From IMG/VR virus record IMGVR_UViG_3300035438_000538, positions 1 through 21,409 of that record: a DNA stretch of 21,409 bases. One strand, given 5' to 3'. A program made the position numbers and the translations under genes. Under the pieces are notes generated by a model that saw nothing but the letters and a program-made list of their open reading frames with translations, was not told where the DNA came from and made no database searches. The stretch is from a virus. Below, piece by piece: positions 7,644 to 17,372 of the stretch; the first letter of the stretch is position 1, and every line of letters begins with the position of its first letter.

Positions 7644-9056
7644 ATGGAAATTGGAATAGCTACTGGACTCGCTCAGTCAATGGATTATAATAATCGCATC
7701 GCTGATGCCAGATTTCAAGATCAACAAATGAAACGCGCTCAAGCTGAGAATACGGCTGAGTTAAAGGCATTTGAGGATGACTTAGATTACATGAATGCTG
7801 CCAACTCTTATGACTATAATTTAATTAAAGGAGAGGCGGATAAAACCATTCGTGAGATAGGAACTATTATTAGAGATAATCCTGACTTTAGATATAATCC
7901 TAATGTAAGAAGACAAATTAATGAGAAGAAGAAATACCTTAAATCTAATCAAAACGTTATTAGGGGAATGGCATCAGATGAGTCTTTTAAAAGATTAAAT
8001 GATGATTTAGCTAAAGTAGCTAAGAACCCTAATATGTATGATGCAGGGGCTTACCAAGAGTTACTAGCTAAGAAACAAAACTATCTAAAGTATGGACATC
8101 AAGACGGACAAGAGGCGGCTGCTACTTTTGGTCCACAAGCATTCGTTTATGATAAACCTGAAGACTTTGTTCCTTTAAATGAAGAGGCTCTTAAAACGGC
8201 TGGATTGATTAAAGCAAGAAAATATAAAACACAAGGCAATGGCGGATATGAAGAGCTAGTTGATGAGGATGCTTTGACTCCTGCGGCTATGGACTTTTAC
8301 AATAGACATAAACGTCAAATACAAGTTACATATAATCCTAAAACAGACGAAGAAGGAATTGCTTACGCAAAAGAATTGATACGTCCAGGAATTGACTTAA
8401 AACGTAAGTTTGGTGAACCTCACTATAACGATGCTTTAGCAGTTAAGAAATGGGAATATGCTCAACAAGGACAAGGACAAAATAAAAATATTGACGCTTA
8501 TAGGGATGCTGTTGTTAGTAAGAGATACAATAAATTACCTACAGAATCAGTAACCGCTATGCTAGGATTAACTCCTGAAGCTAAGATTTACGATGCTGAT
8601 GGTGGATTTAAAGGAACGTCTAAAGGACAGAAATTTATTCCTAGTGGAGATTTCGGACAAGCTAATACAGTAGAAAGAAAGTCAAATGGCAAGTGGGGGT
8701 TAAAATCTAATAATACTATTGGAGTAGCGCACGGTTATATAGAAATGACTGAAACGGATTATGATAATGCTGGTTATGATAATGACCCTAAAATGAGAGA
8801 TAAGGTTGTAGTAAAAGAAATAACTACCCCTAAAGGTAAAAAAGAAAATGTTTATTGGATACCAGCTCAAGTTGAGTTTGATCCTAATGATGAAGCTAAA
8901 CGATTTAAGTTTAATAATTATGTTGGCATGACTAATAAACAAATTACAGAATTAAATCCTCTTCAACAAGCTAGTCAGCAACAAATATTTCAAGATGAAG
9001 TAGGAAATTTATTTATTCAAGACGCAAACGGTAACGCAATACCTTATACTAAATAA
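7644..9056 (+). CDS. Probable internal virion protein, helical
   Basis: A 470-aa protein, not assigned to a named family. The N-terminal half is rich in Ala, Gln, Asn and charged residues and looks alpha-helical (about residues 10-170: ARFQDQQMKRAQAENTAEL, RRQINEKKKYLKSNQN). The second half is mixed, with Tyr- and Asp-rich stretches, and ends in a beta-type segment (QDEVGNLFIQDANGNAIPY). There is no signal peptide, membrane helix or catalytic motif. Its size and place between the 1249-aa and 2181-aa proteins suggest the middle member of an ejection-protein set, comparable to gp15 of T7; this rests on context. One base separates its stop from the start of the 2181-aa gene, so the two are cotranslated. 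It follows a terminator and a promoter candidate. Confidence 0.6.
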   Translation: MEIGIATGLAQSMDYNNRIADARFQDQQMKRAQAENTAELKAFEDDLDYMNAANSYDYNLIKGEADKTIREIGTIIRDNPDFRYNPNVRRQINEKKKYLKSNQNVIRGMASDESFKRLNDDLAKVAKNPNMYDAGAYQELLAKKQNYLKYGHQDGQEAAATFGPQAFVYDKPEDFVPLNEEALKTAGLIKARKYKTQGNGGYEELVDEDALTPAAMDFYNRHKRQIQVTYNPKTDEEGIAYAKELIRPGIDLKRKFGEPHYNDALAVKKWEYAQQGQGQNKNIDAYRDAVVSKRYNKLPTESVTAMLGLTPEAKIYDADGGFKGTSKGQKFIPSGDFGQANTVERKSNGKWGLKSNNTIGVAHGYIEMTETDYDNAGYDNDPKMRDKVVVKEITTPKGKKENVYWIPAQVEFDPNDEAKRFKFNNYVGMTNKQITELNPLQQASQQQIFQDEVGNLFIQDANGNAIPYTK

Positions 9057-9057
9057 T

Positions 9058-12000
9058 ATGGATATTAAACCAGTAGGACAACTTAAACCTGTTAATAATG
9101 GAGTTAAGCCAGTAGGCCAATTAAAACCAGTTAAATCTAATTTAAGTCCAATAGGACAATTACAAGCAGGTGACGCTAATACGATATTACCAACATACAC
9201 AACTCCTCAAGATTTAGCTGTAGATAGTTCTATTGAATTATTAAAACAAAAAGGTGGACGTAATGGTTCTACTGTATTAGATTCTGAATGGGATGTGCTT
9301 AAAGATGTATTAAAAGATACAAGAGCTACTAAAGAACAAAGAGAGAAGGCTATATTAACTATCCAAGGTTATGATGCAAAACATGATGATAATAATACTA
9401 TGTATTATAATAAACTTGAGGATAATGGAGTTTATGTTCCTACAGCATTAGCTTATGGAGAGAAACCGCCAAAAGGTTATAAGGTAGCAAGTATATGGGG
9501 TAATCAGAAAGAAGCAGAGGATGATAGTTGGTACACTGACTTAGGTAAGAGTTTAGGTAATGGAGTAATGGGAGCTGTGCAAGGAGTGGTTGATTTAGCT
9601 CAAGTAGGAACTACGTTAGTAACAGGAGAAGAAAGTAGTTACTTAAATAAATTAGGTAATACAGCCGAAGCATTAAAGTTTAAGAAAGATAGTGATTTAG
9701 AAACTCCAATATTAAATACAGAAGGAATTACTCAATGGAGTGATATTTTAGACAAAGATAGATTTGATTTAAGTCCTAAAGCTTTATGGGGAACTTTAAA
9801 CATGGCGGCTGAATCGCTAACAGAATTTGGATTAGGAACAAGAGGAGCTACCGCTATATTAAAGAATAGTCCTAAAGCAGCGATATTTGTTGGTTCATTT
9901 ATGAGTCAATTAGGAGATAACCTAGATAATGCTGAAGAGGCAGGATTAAAAGGTAGAGATAAGGCGGCGGTTGCATCAGCTATAACAGCTCCAATGGCAG
10001 CGTTAGATTCATTTTTTGGACTTGATGGTAAGTTAATGTCTCAAGTATTTCAGAATGAAAAAAGAGAATTACTTAAAACTGTAATTAAAGAAGTAGAGAA
10101 AGATGCTATTGGAAATATAACAGAGAATGGATTTAAGCAATTAACTAAACAAATGACTGTTGGTTATAGTGAACTTGCTAAAAGAGGAGTTAAAGGTATT
10201 GTAAAAGATGTATTAGGAGAAGGTGGACAAGAGGCAGCTCAAGATTTTACTCAGAAGGCAGGTGAACAATTATGGGATAAATTAACTCCTGATGAGAGAG
10301 GACAATTTGGAACAGATGCTTTTGATGCTAAATCATTTGGAGATTATATTAATAGTTTTGCAACAGGATTAGTGTCTGGTGCGCCGATGGCTTTAGGTAC
10401 TCAGATATTAAGAAGCAAACATGATGAGCAATCTATTAATGCTTATGAGAGAGTTAAACAAGGTGCGGAAGCAGTAAAAGCTTTAAAGGTTGATTTAGAT
10501 AATGCTCTTAAAAATAATGACATTAATCAGCCTGAATACGAGCAAGCTATGTTTAAAATAGATGCTTACAGCAAGTATAATGAAGAGACTAAAGGTGTTA
10601 ATTTAAAACCTGAAAATGAAAAGAAGGCATTTGAATTATCATTCCAAATACAAGGGCTTAAAACTGAAATACCAACTAATGAGAATGAAATCTCTAAGCT
10701 TGATCCAATTGCTAGGGCTAAAGTTGAGAGTAAACAGAAACAAGCTAAAGAACTTCAATCTGAATTAAATGATATTATCCGCCAAGGAGAAATCAAAGGC
10801 GAGCCTGTTATTCCTAAGAAAGAAGAAGAGCGTATTCAAAAGGAAAAAGAGAAGGAGATTAAGGTAGAGGAAACTAACTCAAAGTTGAGTCAAGAAAAGG
10901 AAGTTGAAAAAGCTAAAACAAGACAACCTGATATTGAAGGTTTAGGTAAAGAAAAAGTAATTACATATCCTAAACTTGAAAATAAACCTTATTGGAAAGA
11001 CGACAAAAGAACTTATGAAGAAATAGATACAGAAGAATTTAATAACCCTTCTACTGATGCGCGGACTATTCATAGAGTTATTCGTAAAGAAGCTTATAAT
11101 AAACCTAACAGAAAACTATTCGGAAACTTAACTAAGAGATTATATTCTTACGTTAATGATGAAGGGGATAGAATGAAGGGTGATGTTATAGAAGTTACTA
11201 TGGAAGATGGTAAAAAGATTCGTGTAGCATCTTCTAAACAAGAATTTAAAGATGAAAATGATAAGACTGTAAGATGGGATGATATTTTTAGAAGACACTT
11301 TAGAAGCGAAAGAACACAAGGTAATGAAGAAGGATTACCTGTAGGTATCCGCGCAGTTGATTTAAACAATCCTTTGAATGAAGATAAAGGACCTGATTAT
11401 AAACCTGGCAAAATAGCTTTAAAAGTATTTGATGCTAGAACAGGTAAGTTTTTATCTTGGGCTAAAGAAACTAAATTAGGTAGTGCGGATTCTCAAGATA
11501 AAGCAGGTAATGAATTATATACAGCAGAGCAAAAGGATTTACTTAAAACCTTAGAGCAACAGATGTATAACGAAAATCCTGAAGGTGGTGATGTTATAGA
11601 AAGACTTACTAAACCAAAACCTAAACCAACTCCTACAGAGAAAGCTAAAGTAGCTACTGATAAAATAGTAGAAGAAGGTAAAGCTAAAGTTGCAGAACAA
11701 AAAGCATCAGTACCATTAACTATTACAAAAGCAGTAAAGCAACAATTATATGACTTAGGGTATAGTAAGGTTAATGTAGATAACATGAAGCCTGAAAGAG
11801 TATTAGATATTATTAATAAACAAGAAACAAACAAGAAAGAAGATGGAAAACAAGAAAGTGCCGTTAACGGAAAGGAACCTATCGGAGCAGGAGATGAAAA
11901 AGCTAGTGGAGAGGATAAAGGAATTGTCAAAGAAACTAAGCTTAAAGGAAGCAAGTCAAGAATCCAAAGAAAAGTAAAAGAGCCTAATAGAGTAAAGGCT

Positions 12001-15000
12001 TCTAAAATAGAGGTGTCAACTCCTTATGATTTAGTTATGCAACACTTCATAGGCGGCGGATATATTGATAGTGATTCACTTAAATCATTCTTTAAAGGTA
12101 AAGAGTCTGAGAGATTTGCTAGACAAAACTTAACTCTAAAACTTGATAAATATAATCCTAGATATGCTCCTAATATGAATGACTTAGCTCATTCGTTATG
12201 GGAAGATAATCAAGATAAGTTTCCTCAATATAATACAGGAGATTACTTTAATGCTTTAGAAGAAGTCTTACTTGAGAATACATCTCCTATTCAAATGGCT
12301 AAAGACTTGATAAAGAAAACAAGTGCTGAGTCTATTAACAGACAAGAAGAGTTGTTAGCAGGTGTTTACGAAGATAAAGATGTTAATCCTGAAGTTGCAG
12401 ATAAAGTAATTGATTACTTAGAAGGTAAAACTGATGAAGAATTAAAAAATGAAAAGTGGGAAGATGCTACTGATATTGTTATTGATGAATCAGAAAACGA
12501 GCCATTCCAAAAAGTATCAAGCCGTAAGGGTGATATTTCTAAGGTGATAGATGCTATTAAAAAAGCATTACCTAAAGTAAATGTAGTTGAAAAAGATTTA
12601 GATGGTAAGGCTGGAAGATGGAATCCTAAAGAAAATACCATTGAAATTAATCCTAATTACGCAGGATTAGATACTCCTATCCACGAAGCCGCCCATGTAT
12701 TTATTGATGCAATAGGCTATGATAATAAAATTATTCAAGCGGCTATTAAGCAACTTAAAACTACTCCATTATACGAAGAAACTAAAAATCTTTACGGCGG
12801 ATTAGATGAGCGTGGATTAGACATGGAAGTGTTAGCCGAAGCAATAGGACGAGAAGGTGCTGATATATTCGATAAAGTAGAAGATAGAAGTAAATTTAAA
12901 GCTTACTTAGACTACATATTTGACTGGTTAAAGCAGAAGTTAGGTTTAGATAAGAACGTAGCTAAGAGCCTTGCTAAACAGATAATAGGAGGTGTTAAAA
13001 CTTCTAAGTTAGAAGCTGTAAAAGGAGAAGTAGCTAAAGACCAAAAAGTGAAAGAAAAGAAAAAACCATTTGCGGACCAAGCATTAAAGTATAATCAATA
13101 TGCAACAGCAGAAGGTTTTGATGCTCAGAAAGAATTTGATAAATACGAGCAAGCTACTGTAGAATTAAGAGAGGTAAAAGAAGATGAGAAATTAGCTACA
13201 ATAGCCGCCGATGAAGCTGTTACAGATGAAGAAATTAAGTCTGCCGATGCTGAGTTAGAAAAACAAAGAGCCTTATTAAAAGAAGCTAGTAAAGAGTTTG
13301 CCATTAAAGCTAAAAGATACTTAGGGTACTTAAAATATAAAAAAGACTTTAGAGCAGTACAAGCTATCCTAAAAGATAAAGACTTAGATGAATATACTGA
13401 AAATGAGTTAAACGATTTAATTACTAAGTTATTTGCATTTAATGATAGAGCAGCTAAAGCAGTAAAAGAGAGAGCTTATCTAAGACTTGGACACCTAGTC
13501 ACTGTTAAGCAAAACGAGATACATAAAGATAAAGAAGGATTCATAGAGGCATTAGGCAAAACAAGTGATATTAGTCCACTACAAAGTAAGATATTACATT
13601 ATTCTCAATTTTCTGAAAAGAACGCGGATATGCAAGCCTTAGCATTAGCAAATGGAAAGGCTATTATTGATAAAATAACTGAAGCTAATTCATTAAAAGA
13701 TACTCATGCTAAACTTGGATTAAAAGTAATTCAAGAAGAGAATAAGAGATTAGGTATTACAGGTAAAGCCGCCAATAGATTTAGTTCTGATTCAAGTAAA
13801 TACTTTGAGTGGATGATAGATGATAATGGTAATTACTTAACAATAGATGAAGCAAAAGCTAAAGGATTGTCTAAAGCTAAACTTGACTACTTAGACTTCC
13901 ATAGAGAAACAGTTGCAGGATATAGAGAATCTATGTCTGCAAATGACTATGAGAATGTTAAAATGGGTGCCATTAGAGTAGATAAGAACTTTAGAGAGGC
14001 TTATAAATCAGAAGGTTTAATTCCTGCTTTTAGTTATTACTTAGGTGGAGGAGCAACTAACTTAGGTAGAGTTAGAATCCTACATAATGGCAAAGTAATG
14101 TCTTATTCTGAAATAGAAAAAGAGATTATCGCTGGCGTTGACAAGAAAAACATTAAGAGTATAGCAAAGGCTTTATATGATTTACTTGTAGCTAACATTA
14201 AAGCTAGATACCAATTAAAGAAAGGTCAAAATATTGATGAGAAAGATAATCCATTAGAGTTAAAAGGAGATGCTGAGTATTCATTAAACGAGAAAGGTCA
14301 ATTAGTAAGTAAGTTTGATAAGCCAAGAGCTAAAGACAGAGGTTACTCAAAAGACTTCTATAAAGCTATGAATCAATTTATAGATGAGTCAGCACACGTT
14401 AAGCATATCAGTAAGATTATGCCATTAGTTGAGTCTATAGAGTATCTTAATAAGTATGGTTACATGGAAGAGGGATATGTTCCTAAAAAGAATGTATCTA
14501 AGTGGATTAACGATTGGAAAGCTTTACAGATTTTCAAAGAACCTTATGTAAACGATCCTGTTATTGATGCGGCTATTAAATCTTTAAGAAAATTAGTAGC
14601 AAGTACAACAATGTGGTTTAATATTCCTGCTAATGCTATTAACGTATTTGTAGGTAACTACAATAATTGGAGAGCTGAGAACGCAGAAACATTAGCTAGA
14701 GGTAATGCTAGATTATTTGGAGGTAAAGGAAGTAGAAAAAAAGTAGGTATTGTTAATGATTATGCTTTGGCTATTATTAAAAAATACAACTTAGTAAACC
14801 AAGACTTTGACTCTCATCCTGTAATTAAAGCAGGTAGTGTATTTTCTAAGTTAGCTACATGGGGTACTCAAGTAGGTGAATATCAAATACAAGGTTCTTT
14901 AGGATTAGGATTACTTAGTCAAGAAGAGTTTGATAGTTTTGAGTTTACTAAAGATAAATACGGTAACGATGTATTAACTGTTAAAAAAGGAGTAGATGAA

Positions 15001-15603
15001 GATAAGATTAAATCTAAAATGACTCAAGTTAAGAATAGAGTTACTGATATACAAGGTAAGTATCCTGACGAAGACCGCCGTAATATTATGCGTGGAGAGT
15101 TCGGTAAAGCTTTATTCCAATTTAAAGTATGGATGCCAGATTGGTTTAAAGAAAGATTCTCAGCTAGATACTTTAATGCTTATGGCCAAGAGAAAGAAGG
15201 TTCTTATACTAAGATGTTAAGAGTAGGAGTTAAAGAAATGGCTGCCGATTTAAAGAAAGGTGATATTAAAAAAGCTTTAACTAATCCTGCTTTTGTTCAA
15301 AACTTAAAAGGAATGGCTACAATAGGAGCTTTATTAGCTCTTAAACATTCTGACGATGACGATGATGATAAGAAAAAAGGTGGGTTAAATTGGGATAGTG
15401 CATTAAGTCAAGTATTATTTATCTTTGATTTAGAGCAAGATAAGTACATGGTAAGTAACCCTGCTGCTATTTTAGGTAAGATTAAAGATATGTTAAATGC
15501 TTTTGAGGCACTTGTAGGATTTGAGGAAGATGCTTGGCAGAAAACTAAGAGAATTTTACCAGGAGGTAAAGCTGTAACATTTGTTGAAAATCAAATAAAA
15601 TAA
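9058..15603 (+). CDS. Giant polyvalent virion protein with HEAAH metallopeptidase domain
   Basis: A 2181-aa protein. Residues 3-39 hold three copies of a (K/S)P(V/I)GQL motif. Residues about 165-450 contain several Gly/Ala-rich helices (for example NGVMGAVQGVVDLAQV and AAVASAITAPMAALDSF) that could enter membranes, and GEGGQEAAQDF. Residues about 887-921 (ITKAVKQQLYDLGY, MKPERVLDII) and the block ending in H1209-E-A-A-H1213, with EVLAEAIG (E1257, E1261) as likely third zinc ligand, resemble the zincin domain of phage polyvalent proteins. Residues about 1850-2040 (MWFNIPANAINVFVGNYNNW; DIQGKYPDEDRR; FQFKVWMPDWFKERF) match the conserved tail of giant virion proteins. A hydrophobic helix at 2080-2096 is followed by six Asp (2099-2104). 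It is probably ejected into the host; the peptidase may cleave host or virion proteins. No RNA polymerase motif was found. Confidence 0.75.
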   Translation: MDIKPVGQLKPVNNGVKPVGQLKPVKSNLSPIGQLQAGDANTILPTYTTPQDLAVDSSIELLKQKGGRNGSTVLDSEWDVLKDVLKDTRATKEQREKAILTIQGYDAKHDDNNTMYYNKLEDNGVYVPTALAYGEKPPKGYKVASIWGNQKEAEDDSWYTDLGKSLGNGVMGAVQGVVDLAQVGTTLVTGEESSYLNKLGNTAEALKFKKDSDLETPILNTEGITQWSDILDKDRFDLSPKALWGTLNMAAESLTEFGLGTRGATAILKNSPKAAIFVGSFMSQLGDNLDNAEEAGLKGRDKAAVASAITAPMAALDSFFGLDGKLMSQVFQNEKRELLKTVIKEVEKDAIGNITENGFKQLTKQMTVGYSELAKRGVKGIVKDVLGEGGQEAAQDFTQKAGEQLWDKLTPDERGQFGTDAFDAKSFGDYINSFATGLVSGAPMALGTQILRSKHDEQSINAYERVKQGAEAVKALKVDLDNALKNNDINQPEYEQAMFKIDAYSKYNEETKGVNLKPENEKKAFELSFQIQGLKTEIPTNENEISKLDPIARAKVESKQKQAKELQSELNDIIRQGEIKGEPVIPKKEEERIQKEKEKEIKVEETNSKLSQEKEVEKAKTRQPDIEGLGKEKVITYPKLENKPYWKDDKRTYEEIDTEEFNNPSTDARTIHRVIRKEAYNKPNRKLFGNLTKRLYSYVNDEGDRMKGDVIEVTMEDGKKIRVASSKQEFKDENDKTVRWDDIFRRHFRSERTQGNEEGLPVGIRAVDLNNPLNEDKGPDYKPGKIALKVFDARTGKFLSWAKETKLGSADSQDKAGNELYTAEQKDLLKTLEQQMYNENPEGGDVIERLTKPKPKPTPTEKAKVATDKIVEEGKAKVAEQKASVPLTITKAVKQQLYDLGYSKVNVDNMKPERVLDIINKQETNKKEDGKQESAVNGKEPIGAGDEKASGEDKGIVKETKLKGSKSRIQRKVKEPNRVKASKIEVSTPYDLVMQHFIGGGYIDSDSLKSFFKGKESERFARQNLTLKLDKYNPRYAPNMNDLAHSLWEDNQDKFPQYNTGDYFNALEEVLLENTSPIQMAKDLIKKTSAESINRQEELLAGVYEDKDVNPEVADKVIDYLEGKTDEELKNEKWEDATDIVIDESENEPFQKVSSRKGDISKVIDAIKKALPKVNVVEKDLDGKAGRWNPKENTIEINPNYAGLDTPIHEAAHVFIDAIGYDNKIIQAAIKQLKTTPLYEETKNLYGGLDERGLDMEVLAEAIGREGADIFDKVEDRSKFKAYLDYIFDWLKQKLGLDKNVAKSLAKQIIGGVKTSKLEAVKGEVAKDQKVKEKKKPFADQALKYNQYATAEGFDAQKEFDKYEQATVELREVKEDEKLATIAADEAVTDEEIKSADAELEKQRALLKEASKEFAIKAKRYLGYLKYKKDFRAVQAILKDKDLDEYTENELNDLITKLFAFNDRAAKAVKERAYLRLGHLVTVKQNEIHKDKEGFIEALGKTSDISPLQSKILHYSQFSEKNADMQALALANGKAIIDKITEANSLKDTHAKLGLKVIQEENKRLGITGKAANRFSSDSSKYFEWMIDDNGNYLTIDEAKAKGLSKAKLDYLDFHRETVAGYRESMSANDYENVKMGAIRVDKNFREAYKSEGLIPAFSYYLGGGATNLGRVRILHNGKVMSYSEIEKEIIAGVDKKNIKSIAKALYDLLVANIKARYQLKKGQNIDEKDNPLELKGDAEYSLNEKGQLVSKFDKPRAKDRGYSKDFYKAMNQFIDESAHVKHISKIMPLVESIEYLNKYGYMEEGYVPKKNVSKWINDWKALQIFKEPYVNDPVIDAAIKSLRKLVASTTMWFNIPANAINVFVGNYNNWRAENAETLARGNARLFGGKGSRKKVGIVNDYALAIIKKYNLVNQDFDSHPVIKAGSVFSKLATWGTQVGEYQIQGSLGLGLLSQEEFDSFEFTKDKYGNDVLTVKKGVDEDKIKSKMTQVKNRVTDIQGKYPDEDRRNIMRGEFGKALFQFKVWMPDWFKERFSARYFNAYGQEKEGSYTKMLRVGVKEMAADLKKGDIKKALTNPAFVQNLKGMATIGALLALKHSDDDDDDKKKGGLNWDSALSQVLFIFDLEQDKYMVSNPAAILGKIKDMLNAFEALVGFEEDAWQKTKRILPGGKAVTFVENQIK

Positions 15604-15615
15604 TCTATATATTTA
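15580..15615 (+). promoter_or_regulatory. Possible promoter of the fibre gene cluster
   Basis: TTTGTTG (15580-15586) is followed, 21 bases after its second TTG, by TATATTTA (15608-15615), seven of eight matches to TAnnTTTG. The -33 part lies in the end of the 2181-aa gene. Transcription would begin around 15621, leaving a short A-rich leader before the ATG at 15634. Confidence 0.4.
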
Positions 15616-15633
15616 CAGTATAAAAGTAATAAA

Positions 15634-16305
15634 ATGGCAATAGAAAGAATAGATTTAACAGGTTGTATCGAAATAGAGAAAGGTTGCACGCAGCTTTTGT
15701 TCTCAGATATAACTGGATTTCTTGTTACATTATGTAATGATGAGTATAATGAATTTGGATATGGATTAATAGATGGAATAGCATTAGATGATGTTACTTC
15801 CGCGCAATTAAACGTCTATTATCCTTCGATGACTACGCCTATTACTTTTGATTTCATTATCGCTAGTCACGTTATTACAGAATGTTTATTCACTGATTTA
15901 AACGGAACAGTAACAGATATTACTGCTTTATTAGAATCTACAGTATTCCCTTTGACTAACTTTGATGTTACTTTAGCTGCTTATGGAGTTACTTTACCTG
16001 AAATGGCGGATGGCATCTTTAAATGGGATTACACTATCAGTGGATTGAGTGGAGGATTATCATTCTCTTATACTACTTCAGATGAAGCTTTGTCTAGTTG
16101 TTCAGTAAATTGTTGCATAGAGAATAAATATGTAGAAATGGACTTATCTTGCGGATGCTTTGACGATAAATTAAAAAACTTAATTCTATCAGAAGTATTA
16201 TTACAAGGCGCTAAATACGCTATGAATGTAGGGCAAGATAGTAAAGCTCAAGGTATGTTAGATAAGGCTGCTGAGATTTGTGATAGTAATTGTACAGATT
16301 GTTAA
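15634..16305 (+). CDS. Cysteine-rich virion-associated protein (adaptor/fibre cluster)
   Basis: A 223-aa protein of a type I recall from several Bacteroidota phages but that has no established function. Residues 1-150 are beta-rich and end with an aromatic repeat (GIFKWDYTISG, FSYTTSDE). The C-terminal part is a compact cysteine cluster: SCSVNCC, then CGCFDDK, a helix (LLQGAKYAMNVGQDSKAQGMLDKAAEIC) and CDSNCTDC at the very end. The spacing suggests metal binding or disulfides. It opens the five-gene cluster after the giant ejection protein, a usual place for tail-fibre and adaptor genes, so it may connect a fibre to the tail or capsid. No signal peptide is present. Confidence 0.6.
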   Translation: MAIERIDLTGCIEIEKGCTQLLFSDITGFLVTLCNDEYNEFGYGLIDGIALDDVTSAQLNVYYPSMTTPITFDFIIASHVITECLFTDLNGTVTDITALLESTVFPLTNFDVTLAAYGVTLPEMADGIFKWDYTISGLSGGLSFSYTTSDEALSSCSVNCCIENKYVEMDLSCGCFDDKLKNLILSEVLLQGAKYAMNVGQDSKAQGMLDKAAEICDSNCTDC

Positions 16306-16323
16306 AAATTAAAAATATTAAAT

Positions 16324-16791
16324 ATGTGTAAATGTTCAGGTAAATGTGGTTGTAATATCACATCAACAACAAAAGGAGAAAAAGGTGATTCTGGAAACAC
16401 GAGTGTGTTAACTACTAAAGTAACATTGACGACAGCTCAAATATTAGCTTTATTTACTACCCCTATACAATTAGTGGCTGCTCCTGGTGTAAATTTAGCT
16501 ATACAAGTAATAAAGAGTTCTGCTAGAATTAATTATAACACTGTTCCCTATGCTACAAATTTAGTATTAGGTATAGGCTCTCCAACAGCATCAGTTAGTC
16601 AAGAAACTATTACTGGCTTATTAGGAGCTTCTATTATAAAAATACAAAATGGATTAGCTATTGGCTCTACAGCATCTGAGACTCAATTAATATCTAATGC
16701 AGCAGTTAATGTAAGTGCGCTTGTTGGAAATCCTACGGCAGGAAATAGCTCAGTAGACATTTATTTAACTTATAGGATTATAGCTTTATAA
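16324..16791 (+). CDS. Fibre/decoration protein with Cys-rich start and collagen-like stub
   Basis: A 155-aa protein. It begins with MCKCSGKCGCNI, five cysteines in the first eleven residues, followed by KGEKGDSG, two collagen-type Gly-x-y triplets. The rest (about residues 30-155) starts LTTAQILALFTTPIQLV, then AAPGVNLAIQVI and YNTVPYATNLVLGIGS. I recognise this as a recurrent beta-barrel domain at the ends of phage fibre and head-decoration proteins. Collagen-like repeats usually drive trimerisation; here only a stub remains, so the protein may be a short knob docked by its cysteine-rich N-terminus to a neighbour. It is 18 bases downstream of the 223-aa gene, and its stop overlaps the next start (TAATG). 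Confidence 0.65.
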   Translation: MCKCSGKCGCNITSTTKGEKGDSGNTSVLTTKVTLTTAQILALFTTPIQLVAAPGVNLAIQVIKSSARINYNTVPYATNLVLGIGSPTASVSQETITGLLGASIIKIQNGLAIGSTASETQLISNAAVNVSALVGNPTAGNSSVDIYLTYRIIAL

Positions 16792-17372
16792 TGGACATTC
16801 AAACTAATCATAGAGTAGAATTATTAAACGCAAAGTGTAATTATGTTTGCGCTGTAGATATTTTACAAAAGAAAATGTCTTATGGAGAGGATGTATCATG
16901 TTGCATTAATAAACTTTACTTGGCTCAAAAACTTATAGGAAGACTTGAGTGTTTTTGTTTTGAAACTCCTGTAGTAGAAACAGAGATATTAGCTAAATTT
17001 GAAATTACTATTCCTAATAATAATTTTGCGGTAGGAAATATAACCATTCAATTAATAGTTAATGGAGTTTATAAATATTCTGAAATTACATCTGGAGGAT
17101 TATATAAACCAACATTTTTTGATTCTTTTTTTACTAATGCTGGATACACGTATACTAAAACTACTGCATCAACAACATTATATGTAATAAATTTTGAGTG
17201 TAATACCACAGAAGTTGCGTTGATTTTAACATTAGGAACAGAATCTTCATTTACAAAATTAGATAATGTTAATTTTGGCGCCTGCGTAACATCTAACCCT
17301 CCTTGTTATAACTGTATAGAGAACTCTGATTTACCTAAAATGTATGAAGTGTTACATAAATTATTACAATGA
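16791..17372 (+). CDS. Cysteine-rich protein of the fibre cluster, unknown fold
   Basis: A 193-aa protein whose start overlaps the preceding stop by one base (TAATG), so it is translationally coupled. The first 60 residues are helical and cysteine-rich (AKCNYVC, DVSCCINKLYLAQKLIG, ECFCFE). The middle, about residues 68-160, is a beta-type domain (NITIQLIVNGVYKYSE; a GLYKPTFFDSFF segment). The end returns to cysteines (ACVTSNPPCYNCIEN) and a short helix. The CYNCIEN motif resembles VNCCIEN in the 223-aa protein two genes upstream, hinting at a shared element. It is likely a structural or adaptor part of the fibre complex; function is inferred from position only. Confidence 0.6.
   Translation: MDIQTNHRVELLNAKCNYVCAVDILQKKMSYGEDVSCCINKLYLAQKLIGRLECFCFETPVVETEILAKFEITIPNNNFAVGNITIQLIVNGVYKYSEITSGGLYKPTFFDSFFTNAGYTYTKTTASTTLYVINFECNTTEVALILTLGTESSFTKLDNVNFGACVTSNPPCYNCIENSDLPKMYEVLHKLLQ

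Noticed and set aside
8700-9200. Minus-strand frames of 80 and 63 codons at the 470/2181-aa gene junction
   Set aside because: Antisense to well-supported genes; the second simply mirrors the GQLKPV repeat as a Pro/Thr/Gly-rich pattern.
11148-12641. Three minus-strand open frames (73, 153 and 75 codons) inside the giant protein gene
   Set aside because: Serine/leucine-rich translations typical of the complement of Lys/Glu-rich coding DNA; they lie wholly within the recognised polyvalent protein gene.
9058-15603. Virion RNA polymerase in the giant protein, as in crAss-like phages
   Set aside because: No D-x-D-G-D-type catalytic motif could be found in the translation; the recognised features are the HEAAH domain and the conserved C-terminal region.
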